From Streptomyces sp. NBC_00464 (GTDB taxonomy: Bacteria > Actinomycetota > Actinomycetes > Streptomycetales > Streptomycetaceae), in assembly GCF_036013915.1 (NCBI RefSeq), contig NZ_CP107899.1:3596001-3660000 (forward strand): a stretch of 64,000 nt of DNA, in the 5' to 3' direction. The notes under the pieces are model-generated. The model was given only the letters and a program-made list of their open reading frames with translations. It was not told the DNA's origin and did no database searches. A program made the position numbers and the translations under genes. Of this stretch, positions 16,212 through 24,249 are shown piece after piece (position 1 is the stretch's first letter; each line of letters starts with the position of its first letter).

Positions 16212-17861
16212 TCAGAGCTGGGTGATGTCCAGCTCGCCCGCCGCGTACTGCTTGCGAATGACCTTCTTGTCGAACTTCCCGACGCTCGTCTTCGGTACGG
16301 CCGCGATGACCGACCAGCGCTCCGGCAGCTGCCACTTGGCGATGCCCGACTCGGCGAGGAACGCCTTCAGCGCCTCGTAGTCGGCGGTGGCGCCCTCCTT
16401 GAGGACGACGGTCGCGAGCGGGCGCTCGCCCCACTTGTCGTCCGGGACGGCCACGACCGCGGCCTCGGCCACATCCGGGTGCGCCATCAGCGCGTTCTCC
16501 AGCTCGACGCTGGAGATCCATTCACCACCGGACTTGATGACGTCCTTGGCCCGGTCAGTGAGCGTGAGGAAGCCGTCCTCGCTGATCACACCGACATCGC
16601 CGGTCTTCAGCCAGCCGTCCTCGCTGAACTTGTCCTCGGGCCGCAGCGCCTCGCCGTCGGCGCCGCCGTAGTACGCACCGGCGATCCAGGCGCCGCGCAC
16701 CTCCAGCTCACCGGCCGACTCGCCGTCCCACGGCAGGTGCTCGCCGGCCGGGCCGACCAGCCGCGCCTCGACGCCGGCCGGGAAGCGGCCCTGCGTGATG
16801 CGGTAGGGCCACTCCTGCTCCTCGGTCAGCCCGGCGGGCGGGTTGGCCATGGTGCCGAGCGGCGAGGTCTCCGTCATGCCCCAGGCGTGGCAGAGGCGGA
16901 CGCCGAGCTTGTCGTACGCCTCCATGAGGGAGGGCGGACAGGCGGCGCCGCCGATGGTGACGTTGGCCATCGAGGTGAGGTCGCGGGGGTTGGCCGTGAC
17001 CTCGGCCAGCAGTCCCTGCCAGATGGTGGGGACGGCCGCGGCGTGGCTCGGACGCTCGCGCTCGATCATGTCCGCGAGCGGGGCGGGCTGCAGGAAGCGG
17101 TCCGGCATCAGCATGTTGACGCCGGACATGAACGTGGCGTGCGGCAGACCCCAGGCGTTGACGTGGAACTGCGGGACGACCACCAGGGTGGTGTCCTTGT
17201 CCGTCAGGCCCATCGACTCGGACATGTTGACCTGCATGGAGTGCAGGTAGATCGAACGGTGGGAGTAGACGACGCCCTTGGGGTCCCCCGTGGTGCCGGA
17301 GGTGTAGCACATGGCGGCGGCCTGGCGTTCGTCCAGCTCGGGCCAGTCGTAGCTGGTGGGACGGCCGGCGATCAGCTCCTCGTACTCGTGCACCCGCACC
17401 GTGGCACCGTCCAGGACGGAGCGGTCACCGGGACCCGCGACGACCACGTGCTCCAGCGACGTCAGCTGGGGAAGCAGCGGGGCGAGGAGCGGAAGCAGCG
17501 AGCCGTTGACGATGACGACCTTGTCGTCGGCGTGCTTGACGACCCAGACCAGCTGCTCGGCGGGGAGCCGGAGGTTGAGGGTGTGGAGCACGGCGCCCAT
17601 CGACGGGATGGCGAGGTACGCCTCCACATGTTCGGAGTTGTTCCACATGAGGGTTGCGACCCTCTGGTCCCCGTCGATGCCGAGCTCGTCGTGCAGGGCG
17701 TGGGCGAGCTGAGTGGCCCGCCGGCCGATCTCGGCGAAGCTGCGCCGGTGCGGCTCGGGCTCTCCGGTCCAGGTCGTGACCTGCGACTTCCCGTGGATGG
17801 TCATCCCATGGGTCAGGATGCGGGTGACAGTCAGCGGTACGTCCTGCATGGTGCTGAGCAC
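16212..17861 (-). CDS. Long-chain acyl-CoA ligase (AMP-forming)
   Basis: About 549 residues from the GTG at 17861, which has GGGAGGA 5-6 bases upstream; a longer frame lacks support. The adenylate-forming motifs are intact: [16 protein letters not shown] (phosphate loop), the GMTETSP substrate motif, the KTGDVG Asp, the [15 protein letters not shown] hinge, and the C-terminal GKFDKK with the catalytic Lys. It activates a fatty or other long acyl acid with ATP and CoA. It may feed the acyl-CoA operon at 19-24 kb, which is on the same strand but separated by a sigma factor gene. A palindromic operator lies 53 bases upstream. Confidence 0.93.
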   Translation of the reverse strand: MLSTMQDVPLTVTRILTHGMTIHGKSQVTTWTGEPEPHRRSFAEIGRRATQLAHALHDELGIDGDQRVATLMWNNSEHVEAYLAIPSMGAVLHTLNLRLPAEQLVWVVKHADDKVVIVNGSLLPLLAPLLPQLTSLEHVVVAGPGDRSVLDGATVRVHEYEELIAGRPTSYDWPELDERQAAAMCYTSGTTGDPKGVVYSHRSIYLHSMQVNMSESMGLTDKDTTLVVVPQFHVNAWGLPHATFMSGVNMLMPDRFLQPAPLADMIERERPSHAAAVPTIWQGLLAEVTANPRDLTSMANVTIGGAACPPSLMEAYDKLGVRLCHAWGMTETSPLGTMANPPAGLTEEQEWPYRITQGRFPAGVEARLVGPAGEHLPWDGESAGELEVRGAWIAGAYYGGADGEALRPEDKFSEDGWLKTGDVGVISEDGFLTLTDRAKDVIKSGGEWISSVELENALMAHPDVAEAAVVAVPDDKWGERPLATVVLKEGATADYEALKAFLAESGIAKWQLPERWSVIAAVPKTSVGKFDKKVIRKQYAAGELDITQL

Positions 17862-17913
17862 GGCGTCCTCCCGGTGGGCGCTACGCGGCAGTAAGGTTCC
17901 GCTGATTCTGCGC

Positions 17914-17931
17914 ACATACCACTCGGTATGT
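17914..17931. promoter_or_regulatory. Palindromic operator upstream of the CoA ligase
   Basis: Perfect inverted repeat ACATACC-ACTC-GGTATGT, 53 bases before the CoA ligase start. Size and form fit a TetR-family operator, and TetR regulators often control streptomycete acyl-CoA ligase genes. No TetR gene is in the window, so the regulator would act from elsewhere. Confidence 0.55.
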
Positions 17932-17995
17932 CACTACTCCAGAAGGAACGAATCGGTGTCGTCCGGCAAATTCACACCAGCCGGGCACGGCCGGA

Positions 17996-18072
17996 GGTCA
18001 CCGCACGGATCACCGGACCGTGCCACCGGACGTGGTCACCGCACGGGGTCACCGGACCTGGTCACCGCACGG
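17996..18072. repeat. Interleaved GGTCACCGCACGG repeats between the CoA ligase and sigma genes
   Basis: GGTCACCGCACGG occurs at 17996, 18034 and 18060, alternating with TCACCGGACC units at about 18010 and 18048. The last copy covers the stop codon of the sigma factor gene. The array is in the 200-base gap between two leftward genes. Confidence 0.65.
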
Positions 18073-18865
18073 GTGTCAGCTCCGGGTCCTGGCGCAGTTT
18101 GCCGAGCGCCCGGGACACGGCGCTCTTGACCGTGCCGACGGACACCCCCAGCACCTCGGCGGTCTGGGCCTCGCTGAGGTCCTCGTAGTAGCGCAGGACG
18201 ACCATGGCCCGCTGGCGGTCGGGAAGCTTCAGCACGGCACGCCACATGGCGTCGTGCAGCGTCTGCTGCTCGGCCGGGTCGGGGCCGGGCACGGTCTCCT
18301 GCTCGGGCAGCTCGTCGCAGGCGAACTCGTCGACCTTGCGTTTGCGCCACTGCGACGTTCGGGTGTTCAGCAGGGCTCTGCGGACATAGCCGTCGAGCGC
18401 CCGGTGGTCCTCGATCCGTTCCCAGGCGACGTATGTCTTGGTCAGCGCGGTCTGCAGCAGGTCCTCGGCATCGCTGGGGTTCGCGGTGAGCGAGCGGGCG
18501 GCACGCAGCAGCACCGGTCCGCGGGCCTTCACGAAGGACGTGAACGACGGGTACGGGACGTACGGCGCACGCGCACCGTAGGCCGATCGCGCGACGGCCG
18601 GGGTGCGTGAGGCGGCTTGGGCGCGTGAGGCGGCCTGGGTGTGCCCGGCAGCCTGGGGACGCGGGACGGCCTGGGTGCGCGGGACGGCCTGGGTGCGCGG
18701 GACGGCGTACGGAGCGAGTGACGGGCGCGGTGGATGCGCGGCGGGCGACGCGTGCTGCCCGCGCGGCGGGTGCCCGGTGTGCGTCGGCGCGTGCGGGCTG
18801 CGCTGCGCGTCCGGGGTGGTGACAGCGGCTCCCCTGGAGGCGCCCGTGCAGACTGGCGTGGTCAT
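18062..18865 (-). CDS. SigE-family ECF sigma factor with a repetitive N-terminal extension
   Basis: 267 residues. The C-terminal 165 residues are a complete ECF sigma: region 2 with PSDAEDLLQTALTKTY (about residue 130) and region 4 with SVGTVKSAVSRALGKLR near the end. The first 100 residues are Pro/Ala/Gln/Arg-rich and contain repeats of the form RTQAVP and QAASR; they look disordered. No anti-sigma gene adjoins it, so the extension or an unlinked protein may regulate it. The start is taken at 18865; an internal start near the sigma core is possible if the extension is not translated. Confidence 0.85.
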   Translation of the reverse strand: MTTPVCTGASRGAAVTTPDAQRSPHAPTHTGHPPRGQHASPAAHPPRPSLAPYAVPRTQAVPRTQAVPRPQAAGHTQAASRAQAASRTPAVARSAYGARAPYVPYPSFTSFVKARGPVLLRAARSLTANPSDAEDLLQTALTKTYVAWERIEDHRALDGYVRRALLNTRTSQWRKRKVDEFACDELPEQETVPGPDPAEQQTLHDAMWRAVLKLPDRQRAMVVLRYYEDLSEAQTAEVLGVSVGTVKSAVSRALGKLRQDPELTPVR

Positions 18866-18949
18866 AACTCCACGCTAGGAGCGGGCACCGCCGGGGGGAT
18901 CGGCCCCAGGTCCCGAAACGACGTCCGCCTCAGGGTGTAGGGCCGGCGC

Positions 18950-18976
18950 CCCCTCCACCTCCTGTAGGTGGAGGGG
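18950..18976 (-). terminator. Hairpin terminator after the acyl-CoA operon
   Basis: An 11-base stem (CCCCTCCACCT with AGGTGGAGGGG) and CCTGT loop, 80 bases beyond the stop of the last gene of the leftward operon at 19057-23887, and before the sigma factor promoter region. Confidence 0.7.
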
Positions 18977-19056
18977 CCGTCCTCCCGTACTCAGGGTCGT
19001 CCCCGAGGCCACGGAACCGGACCACGGCCGTCCCCCCTCCGGACTAGCCCCGGCGC

Positions 19057-20223
19057 TCACCGCGCCCGGCCCAGCACCAGGCCCGATGTCGGCACCCCCG
19101 TGCCGGCCGTGACCAAGGAGGTGGCCGCTCCGGGTATCTGGTTCACCGACGTCCCGCGGATCTGCCGGACCGCCTCAGCGATGCCGTTCATCCCGTGCAG
19201 ATAGGCCTCCCCCAGCTGACCGCCGTGGGTGTTCAGGGGCAGCGCGTCGGCGGCCACGAAGTCAGCGGCCTCACCCGGTCCGCAGAAGCCGAACTCCTCA
19301 AGCTGCATCAGCACGAAGGGGGTGAAATGGTCGTACAGGATCGCCACGTCGATGTCGGCGGGGGCCAGGCCCGAGTTGCGCCACAGCTGGCGGGCGACGA
19401 CTCCCATCTCCGGCAGCCCCGTCAGATCGTCGCGGTAGAAGCTCGTCATCTGCTCCTGCGCCCGCCCGGCACCCTGAGCGGCCGCGACGATCACCGCGGG
19501 CGGCTGCCGCAGGTCCCGGGCCCGTTCCGCGCTGGTGACGACGATCGCCTGCCCGCCGTCCGTCTCCTGACAGCAGTCGAGCAGCCGCAGGGGTTCGACG
19601 ATCCACCGGGAGGCGGCATGGTCCGCGAGCGTGATCGGCTTCCCGTAGAAGTACGCCGCCGGGTTGTTGGCGGCATGGCGCCGGTCGGTGACCGCGACAT
19701 GGCCGAAGGCCTCCGGCGTCAGCCCGTACGTGTGCAGATAGCGCTGGGCCGCCATGGCCACCCAGGAGGCGGGCGTGAGCAGCCCGAAGGGCAGGTTCCA
19801 GCCGAGCGCGGTCCCCTCGGCCGTGGGCTCCCGCTGCTGCACCCCGGATCCGAAGCGGCGCCCCGACCGCTCGTTGAACGCCCGGTAGCAGACGACCACG
19901 TCGGCCACCCCGCAGGCGACGGCGAGCGCCGCCTGCTGGACCGTGGCGCAGGCCGCGCCGCCGCCGTAGTGGATGCGCGAGAAGAACGACAGCTCACCGA
20001 TGCCGGCCGCCTGCGCGACGGTGATCTCGGGGCTGGTGTCCATGGTGAAGGTGACCAGTCCATCGACGTCGGCGGGCGCGAGCCCCGCGTCGTCGAGCGC
20101 CGCGTGCACCGCTTCGACGGCCAGTTTGAGTTCGCTGCGGCCGGAATCCTTGGAGAACTCCGTCGCCCCGATACCGGCCACCGCCGCCTTCCCACCGAGC
20201 GAATCGGCCCTGCGGACGCTCAT
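19057..20223 (-). CDS. Thiolase-like lipid-transfer/aldolase protein (Ltp2-type)
   Basis: 388 residues of the SCP-X thiolase-like superfamily. The nucleophile-loop region reads GGGAACATVQQA with Cys92. The C-terminal NTHGGQLGEAYLHGMNG segment is typical of the non-thiolytic members that pair with DUF35 proteins. In the mycobacterial igr operon the equivalent Ltp2 performs retro-aldol cleavage of a steroid side-chain hydroxyacyl-CoA. It is the last gene of the operon; its ATG overlaps the MaoC stop as ATGA. Lack of a canonical thiolase C-terminal Cys motif argues against ordinary beta-ketothiolase activity. Confidence 0.85.
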   Translation of the reverse strand: MSVRRADSLGGKAAVAGIGATEFSKDSGRSELKLAVEAVHAALDDAGLAPADVDGLVTFTMDTSPEITVAQAAGIGELSFFSRIHYGGGAACATVQQAALAVACGVADVVVCYRAFNERSGRRFGSGVQQREPTAEGTALGWNLPFGLLTPASWVAMAAQRYLHTYGLTPEAFGHVAVTDRRHAANNPAAYFYGKPITLADHAASRWIVEPLRLLDCCQETDGGQAIVVTSAERARDLRQPPAVIVAAAQGAGRAQEQMTSFYRDDLTGLPEMGVVARQLWRNSGLAPADIDVAILYDHFTPFVLMQLEEFGFCGPGEAADFVAADALPLNTHGGQLGEAYLHGMNGIAEAVRQIRGTSVNQIPGAATSLVTAGTGVPTSGLVLGRAR

Positions 20224-20615
20224 GCGGACCCCTCCGGAACGCCTACGGTCACCGTGCCGGTCACATGCCTGCCGATCCCGTTGACGCCGACGACCGCCAC
20301 CTCGGCCGTCCCGTCGTCGGCCACCGAGGTGACCGTGCCGCTCAGCACCATGGTGTCGCCGGGATAGTTGGGGGCGCCGAGCCTGATGGCGACCCGCCTG
20401 AGCACGGCCGAGGGCCCGAAGTGGTCGGTGACATACCGTCCGACCAGGCCGTTGGTCGTCAGGATGTTCATGAAGATGTCCGGGGACCCCTTCTCCTGTG
20501 CCAGCTCCGCGTCGTGGTGCACATCCTGGTAGTCGCGGGAGGCGATCGCGCCCGCCACGATCAGGGTGCGGGTCACCGCGATCTCCAGTGGCGCCAGTTC
20601 CTCGCCGGTCTTCAC
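20220..20615 (-). CDS. MaoC-like (R)-enoyl-CoA hydratase, ChsH1-type
   Basis: 131 residues from a GTG at 20615 overlapping the previous stop (GTGA). It is a single hotdog domain with the hydratase-type Asp/His segment RDYQDVHHDAELAQEKGSPD near residues 26-45. Length and position match ChsH1 of the igr operon, which supplies the catalytic residues of a heteromeric hydratase with the MaoC-DUF35 protein. It should hydrate an enoyl-CoA made by the dehydrogenase pair. A much longer frame is open upstream but duplicates the dehydrogenase gene in another frame. Confidence 0.85.
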   Translation of the reverse strand: MKTGEELAPLEIAVTRTLIVAGAIASRDYQDVHHDAELAQEKGSPDIFMNILTTNGLVGRYVTDHFGPSAVLRRVAIRLGAPNYPGDTMVLSGTVTSVADDGTAEVAVVGVNGIGRHVTGTVTVGVPEGSA

Positions 20616-21682
20616 TCCGGTCCCTCCTTCACCAGTAGTTCGCCGAGTTCCTGAAGTACCGCGCCGCTGCCGCCGAGATGGGCGTCGAGCTGCCGCCCCC
20701 AGAGGAAGTGGCGGTGCACGGGATGGTCGAGGTCGGCTCCGGTGCCGCCGTGCAGATGCTGGCCCGCGTGGACGACCCGCCTTCCGGCCTCGGACGCCCA
20801 CCATGCGGAGTTGAGCGCCTGCGCCCCGTACGGCAGTCCCTCGTCGTGCCGCCATGCCGCTTCGTACGCCGTGACGCGTATCGCCTCGGTGTCCATGTAC
20901 GCGTCGGCGGCCCGCAGCAGCACCGCCTGGTTGGTCGACAGCGGGCGCCCGAACTGCTCGCGCGCGCCGGTGTGTTCGACCGCGCGAGCCAGTGAACCCG
21001 CGCATACGCCCGCCTGCACTCCGGCGAACGCCGTCCGGGCGGTGGCCAGCACCTCTTCGTACGCCTCCGCTCCGCCGAGCCGCTCCGCGGGTGTCCCGTC
21101 CAGCACGAGCCGTCCGGCCGACCACGGGGCGGTGGTCTCCACGGGCTCGGTCACCACCCCGGGGTCCGTGGTCCGTACGATCCACAGGCTCCGGTCCGCG
21201 GCCGCGACCAGGACATGGGTGGCGTCCCGCAGCCACGGCACCAACGCGACGCTGCCGCTCAGCCGACCACCCGTCGCCGCCTGCGTGGTGGCACCCGGCC
21301 CGCTGTCCGGCTCCGCCCGCACCGTGCCGCGGGCCGGGAACGCCCCGGCCGCCACCGCCGTACCGTCCCGCAACGGCGGCAGCAGGCGCCCGCGCTGCTC
21401 GTCCGTGCCGTGCCCGGCGACGGCGAGGAGCCCGTACACACAGCTCGCCACGAACGGCACCTGTGCGGTCGTGCGGCCCTGTTCCTCCGCCAGCAGCACG
21501 AGTCCGAGCAGCCCGGTCTCCTCGACCGCGCCGGGCAGTCCGGCCGCGCAGAGTTCCTTCCAGAGCTCGGCGTCCGTACCGCTGCCGGCCGCGACCAGAC
21601 GGTCATGCGTCGCCAGATCGCCGAAGATCCGGGCGGCGAGGCCCTGCGCCGCGGCCTGTTCCTCGCTCGGCGTGAAATCCAT
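20612..21682 (-). CDS. Acyl-CoA dehydrogenase-like subunit, divergent and short
   Basis: 356 residues from the ATG at 21682, one base after the DUF35 stop. The acyl-CoA dehydrogenase fold is recognisable (N-terminal helices, ARTAFAGVQAGVCAGSLARAV, then the GREQFGRPL-like REQFGRPLSTNQAV, and HLHGGTGADLDHPVHRHF), but the central flavin/substrate loop is poorly conserved. In the igr system two unequal dehydrogenase chains form an alpha2beta2 enzyme; this looks like the more divergent chain. It would act with the 390-residue chain encoded two genes upstream. Confidence 0.85.
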   Translation of the reverse strand: MDFTPSEEQAAAQGLAARIFGDLATHDRLVAAGSGTDAELWKELCAAGLPGAVEETGLLGLVLLAEEQGRTTAQVPFVASCVYGLLAVAGHGTDEQRGRLLPPLRDGTAVAAGAFPARGTVRAEPDSGPGATTQAATGGRLSGSVALVPWLRDATHVLVAAADRSLWIVRTTDPGVVTEPVETTAPWSAGRLVLDGTPAERLGGAEAYEEVLATARTAFAGVQAGVCAGSLARAVEHTGAREQFGRPLSTNQAVLLRAADAYMDTEAIRVTAYEAAWRHDEGLPYGAQALNSAWWASEAGRRVVHAGQHLHGGTGADLDHPVHRHFLWGRQLDAHLGGSGAVLQELGELLVKEGPE

Positions 21683-21683
21683 G

Positions 21684-22718
21684 TCAGCCCTCACTTCCAC
21701 GGAAGACCGGCAGCACCAATTCGGGGTCCGTACGCAGGAATTCCAGCCGCACCGGCATACCCGCCCGTACCTTGTCGCAGGGCACCCCGATGACATTGCT
21801 GACCATGCGGACCCCCTCCGCGAGCTCGATCAGCGCCACCGCGTAGGGTCCGCCCTCGCCGTTCTCGCTGAACGCGGGGAAGGGAGGGTGGTGCATGACG
21901 ACATGGCTGAAGACAGTGCCCTCGCCCGATGCCTCCACCGTGTCCCACTCGGGCGACCCGCAGGCGTTGCATCCGGGCAGCCAGGGGAAGCGCAGGGTGC
22001 CGCAGGCAGTGCAGCGCTGGATCAGCAGCCGGTGGGCGGCGACGCCCTCCCAGAACCCGGCGTTGTCCCGGTTGACCACAGGCCTGGACCGCAGCCTCCG
22101 CTCCGGTTCCTCCATCGGTATCGGCTCCGGCTTCAGCCTTGCCTTCGACCCTGACTGCAGCCCCGAATTCGGCACTGGCTTCAGCCCCGGCTTCAGCCCC
22201 GACTTCAGCCCTGGCTTCGCTTTCGCCGGCCGGTACTTGAGGATCCGGAAGCGGTGCGTCCCGGCGGGTTCGTCCTGCGCCCGGACGTCCATGCGTGTGG
22301 TGACGAAGTAGCCCGTCCCCAGCTTCGTCGTCTTGCGCTCCGACACCGCCTCGATCACCGCGTCGAAGGTGATCCGGTCCCCGGGCCGCAGGGGGCGCAG
22401 GTACTCCTGCTCGCAGTCGGTCGCGACCACGGAGGTGTAACCGGCCCCGTCGAGAAGGCCGAACAGTTCGTCATAGGCGCCGCTGCGGTCCGAGTGCCCC
22501 GACAGCCCGCCCATCGTCCACGCCTGGAGCATCGTCGGCGGGGCGACGGCGCCGGGCCCGGTGTAGGCGGGGTGCGTGTCCCCCACCGCCTCGCACCAGT
22601 GCCTGATCATCGGCTCGTTGACCAGGTCCTTGCCGACACCCGAGGTGGCCGCCGCCCGGCCCTCGTACGCCCTGAGCCGCTCGTACAACTCGTCCTGCCC
22701 GCCCTGCCCGGCCGTCAC
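21684..22718 (-). CDS. MaoC-like and DUF35 OB-fold fusion, ChsH2-type
   Basis: 344 residues; the GTG at 22718 overlaps the dehydrogenase stop. Residues 1-165 form a MaoC-like hotdog with GDTHPAYTGPG. A Lys/Pro linker with GLKPGLKP-type repeats follows (about 168-200). The C-terminal DUF35 part has a rubredoxin-like zinc ribbon, CTACGTLRFPWLPGCNACG, and an OB fold. In the igr operon this protein binds both ChsH1 (hydratase) and, through DUF35, the Ltp2 aldolase, channelling the hydroxyacyl-CoA. The expanded repetitive linker is unusual. Confidence 0.88.
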   Translation of the reverse strand: MTAGQGGQDELYERLRAYEGRAAATSGVGKDLVNEPMIRHWCEAVGDTHPAYTGPGAVAPPTMLQAWTMGGLSGHSDRSGAYDELFGLLDGAGYTSVVATDCEQEYLRPLRPGDRITFDAVIEAVSERKTTKLGTGYFVTTRMDVRAQDEPAGTHRFRILKYRPAKAKPGLKSGLKPGLKPVPNSGLQSGSKARLKPEPIPMEEPERRLRSRPVVNRDNAGFWEGVAAHRLLIQRCTACGTLRFPWLPGCNACGSPEWDTVEASGEGTVFSHVVMHHPPFPAFSENGEGGPYAVALIELAEGVRMVSNVIGVPCDKVRAGMPVRLEFLRTDPELVLPVFRGSEG

Positions 22719-23887
22719 CGCTTCCCCCTTTTCATGCCGAGCCGCATCGTCGCGACGATCTCCCGCTGCACCTCGCTCACCCCGCCCCCGAAGGTGTTGA
22801 TCTGCGCCGCCCTGTTCATCCGCTCCAGCTCCCCGTCCCCGAAGGCGCCGGGCGAACCGCCCCGGATCAGTCCGGTGTCTCCTGTGATCTCCTGGCACAT
22901 TCGATACACCTCTACGGCGCTCTCGGTTCCCGCGAACTTCACGCCGCTCGCGTCGCCGGGAGCCAGCGCTCCGGCTCCCACGTCCCCCACCAGGCGCCAG
23001 TTCAGCAGGCGCGTCGCCGCCAGCCGGGCATGCGCCTCGGCCAGCCGCGAGCGGACCCACGGCTCGTCGGCCGGCCGCCGCCCTGTCACGGGATCGGCGG
23101 TGCGGGCGAACGCGAGCGCCGCATCGTAGAAGTCCTCGGCCTGCATGCCGATCGCGGCGAGCGCCACCCGTTCATGGTTCAGCTGGTTGGTGATCAGCCC
23201 CCAGCCGCCGTCCTCCTCGCCGACCAGCGAGGTCGCGGGCACCCGCACGCCGTCGTAGTACGTGGCGGTCGTGGTCAGCCCGCCCACCGTCTCGATGGGC
23301 GTCCAGGAGAAGCCGGGCGCGTCCGTCGGTACGAGCACGATCGAGATGCCCTTGTGCTTGGGCACGTCCGGATCCGTACGGCAGGCGAGCCAGATCCAGT
23401 CCGCGTTCTGCGCGTTGCTGGTGAAGATCTTCTGCCCGTCGATGACCCAGGAGTCGCCGTCGCGTACGGCCCTGGTGCGCAGGGCGGCGAGGTCGGTACC
23501 GGCCTCCGGTTCGCTGTAGCCGATGGCGAAGACGAGCTCGCCGGCCAGGATGCGCGGCAGGAAGTACGCCTTCTGCGCCTCGGTCCCGTACTTCATGAGC
23601 GTGGGGCCGACCGTGTTGAGGGTAACCATGGACACCGGGGCGCCGGCCCGGTATGCCTCGTCGAAGAACACGAACTGTTCGTCCGCGCCGCGGCCCTGCC
23701 CCCCGTACTCGACGGGCCAGCCGAGACCGAGCATCCCGTCGGCCCCGATACGGCGCAGCAACCGCCGCTGCGCGTCCGGGTCCTGGGTGGCGGGGGCATG
23801 CCCACCACCCTTGGGCATCACATCACCAAAGTAGGCGCGGAGTTCGGCGCGCAGCTCCTGCTGGCGCTCGGTCGGGGCCAGATGCAC
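22715..23887 (-). CDS. Acyl-CoA dehydrogenase (ChsE1/FadE-type)
   Basis: 390 residues, first gene of the operon, GTG start 8 bases after GGGAGG. Family signatures are clear: YSEPEAGTDLAALRT for flavin and substrate, GQKIFTSNAQNADW, and a C-terminal FGGGVSEVQREIVA. The position of the usual catalytic Glu (IYEGT) is Gly here, so the base must lie elsewhere, as in some two-chain steroid dehydrogenases; this is inference. It should oxidise an acyl-CoA with the 356-residue partner and pass electrons to ETF. Confidence 0.9.
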   Translation of the reverse strand: MHLAPTERQQELRAELRAYFGDVMPKGGGHAPATQDPDAQRRLLRRIGADGMLGLGWPVEYGGQGRGADEQFVFFDEAYRAGAPVSMVTLNTVGPTLMKYGTEAQKAYFLPRILAGELVFAIGYSEPEAGTDLAALRTRAVRDGDSWVIDGQKIFTSNAQNADWIWLACRTDPDVPKHKGISIVLVPTDAPGFSWTPIETVGGLTTTATYYDGVRVPATSLVGEEDGGWGLITNQLNHERVALAAIGMQAEDFYDAALAFARTADPVTGRRPADEPWVRSRLAEAHARLAATRLLNWRLVGDVGAGALAPGDASGVKFAGTESAVEVYRMCQEITGDTGLIRGGSPGAFGDGELERMNRAAQINTFGGGVSEVQREIVATMRLGMKRGKR

Positions 23888-23926
23888 GGCGGCTGCCTCC
23901 CGGTAACGGGCATGGGGATCAGGGTT

Positions 23927-23943
23927 TCTGACTGTCCGTCAGA
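23927..23943. promoter_or_regulatory. Palindromic operator upstream of the igr-like operon
   Basis: TCTGAC-TGTCC-GTCAGA, a perfect 6-base inverted repeat with 5-base spacer, 40 bases before the first start codon of the leftward operon. The form fits TetR-family operators that respond to acyl-CoA thioesters. No regulator gene lies beside it. The rest of the 360-base gap up to 24249 holds only a tandem repeat. Confidence 0.55.
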
Positions 23944-24037
23944 TTCCGCTCGACTGTCAAGGCGCCGGACAGCCCGACCCGACCCGATTCCACACCCGAC
24001 CCGCCCCCCACCCGGCCCGATCCCCACCCGGCCCGAC

Positions 24038-24112
24038 CCTCACCCCGGCCCGTCCCTCACCCCAGTCCGATCCTCGCCCCGGCCCGTCCCTCACCCCAGT
24101 CCGATCCTCACC
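24038..24112. repeat. 34-base tandem repeat downstream of the secreted-protein gene
   Basis: Two copies of a 34-base unit (24038-24071 and 24072-24105, one mismatch) start CCTCACCCCGGCCCGT and are followed by the beginning of a third. Degenerate CCCGGCCCGA units precede them from about 24008. There are no unique spacers, so this is a minisatellite rather than a CRISPR array. Confidence 0.8.
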
Positions 24113-24249
24113 TCACCCCGCTCCGCTCCGCGACAGGCACCCGCCCTGGAGAGCGAACGGCCCGCGTGCCGCCACCGCAGTGGCTGCACGCAGGCCGTCG
24201 TCCCCCCACCGCGGCCCGGCCCCCCGACCGGACCGCGACAGGCACCGGC

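Noticed and set aside
17150..17175. GTTGACGTGGAAC in the CoA ligase as a parS variant
   Set aside because: Several mismatches to the consensus and no palindromic symmetry.
20616..21236. Upstream extension of the MaoC gene into a 338-residue protein
   Set aside because: The extension is a wrong-frame reading of the acyl-CoA dehydrogenase gene; the GTG at 20615 overlaps that gene's stop and gives a normal-sized hydratase.
24008..24112. CRISPR-like appearance of the 34-base repeats
   Set aside because: Copies abut with no spacers, and no cas gene is in the window.
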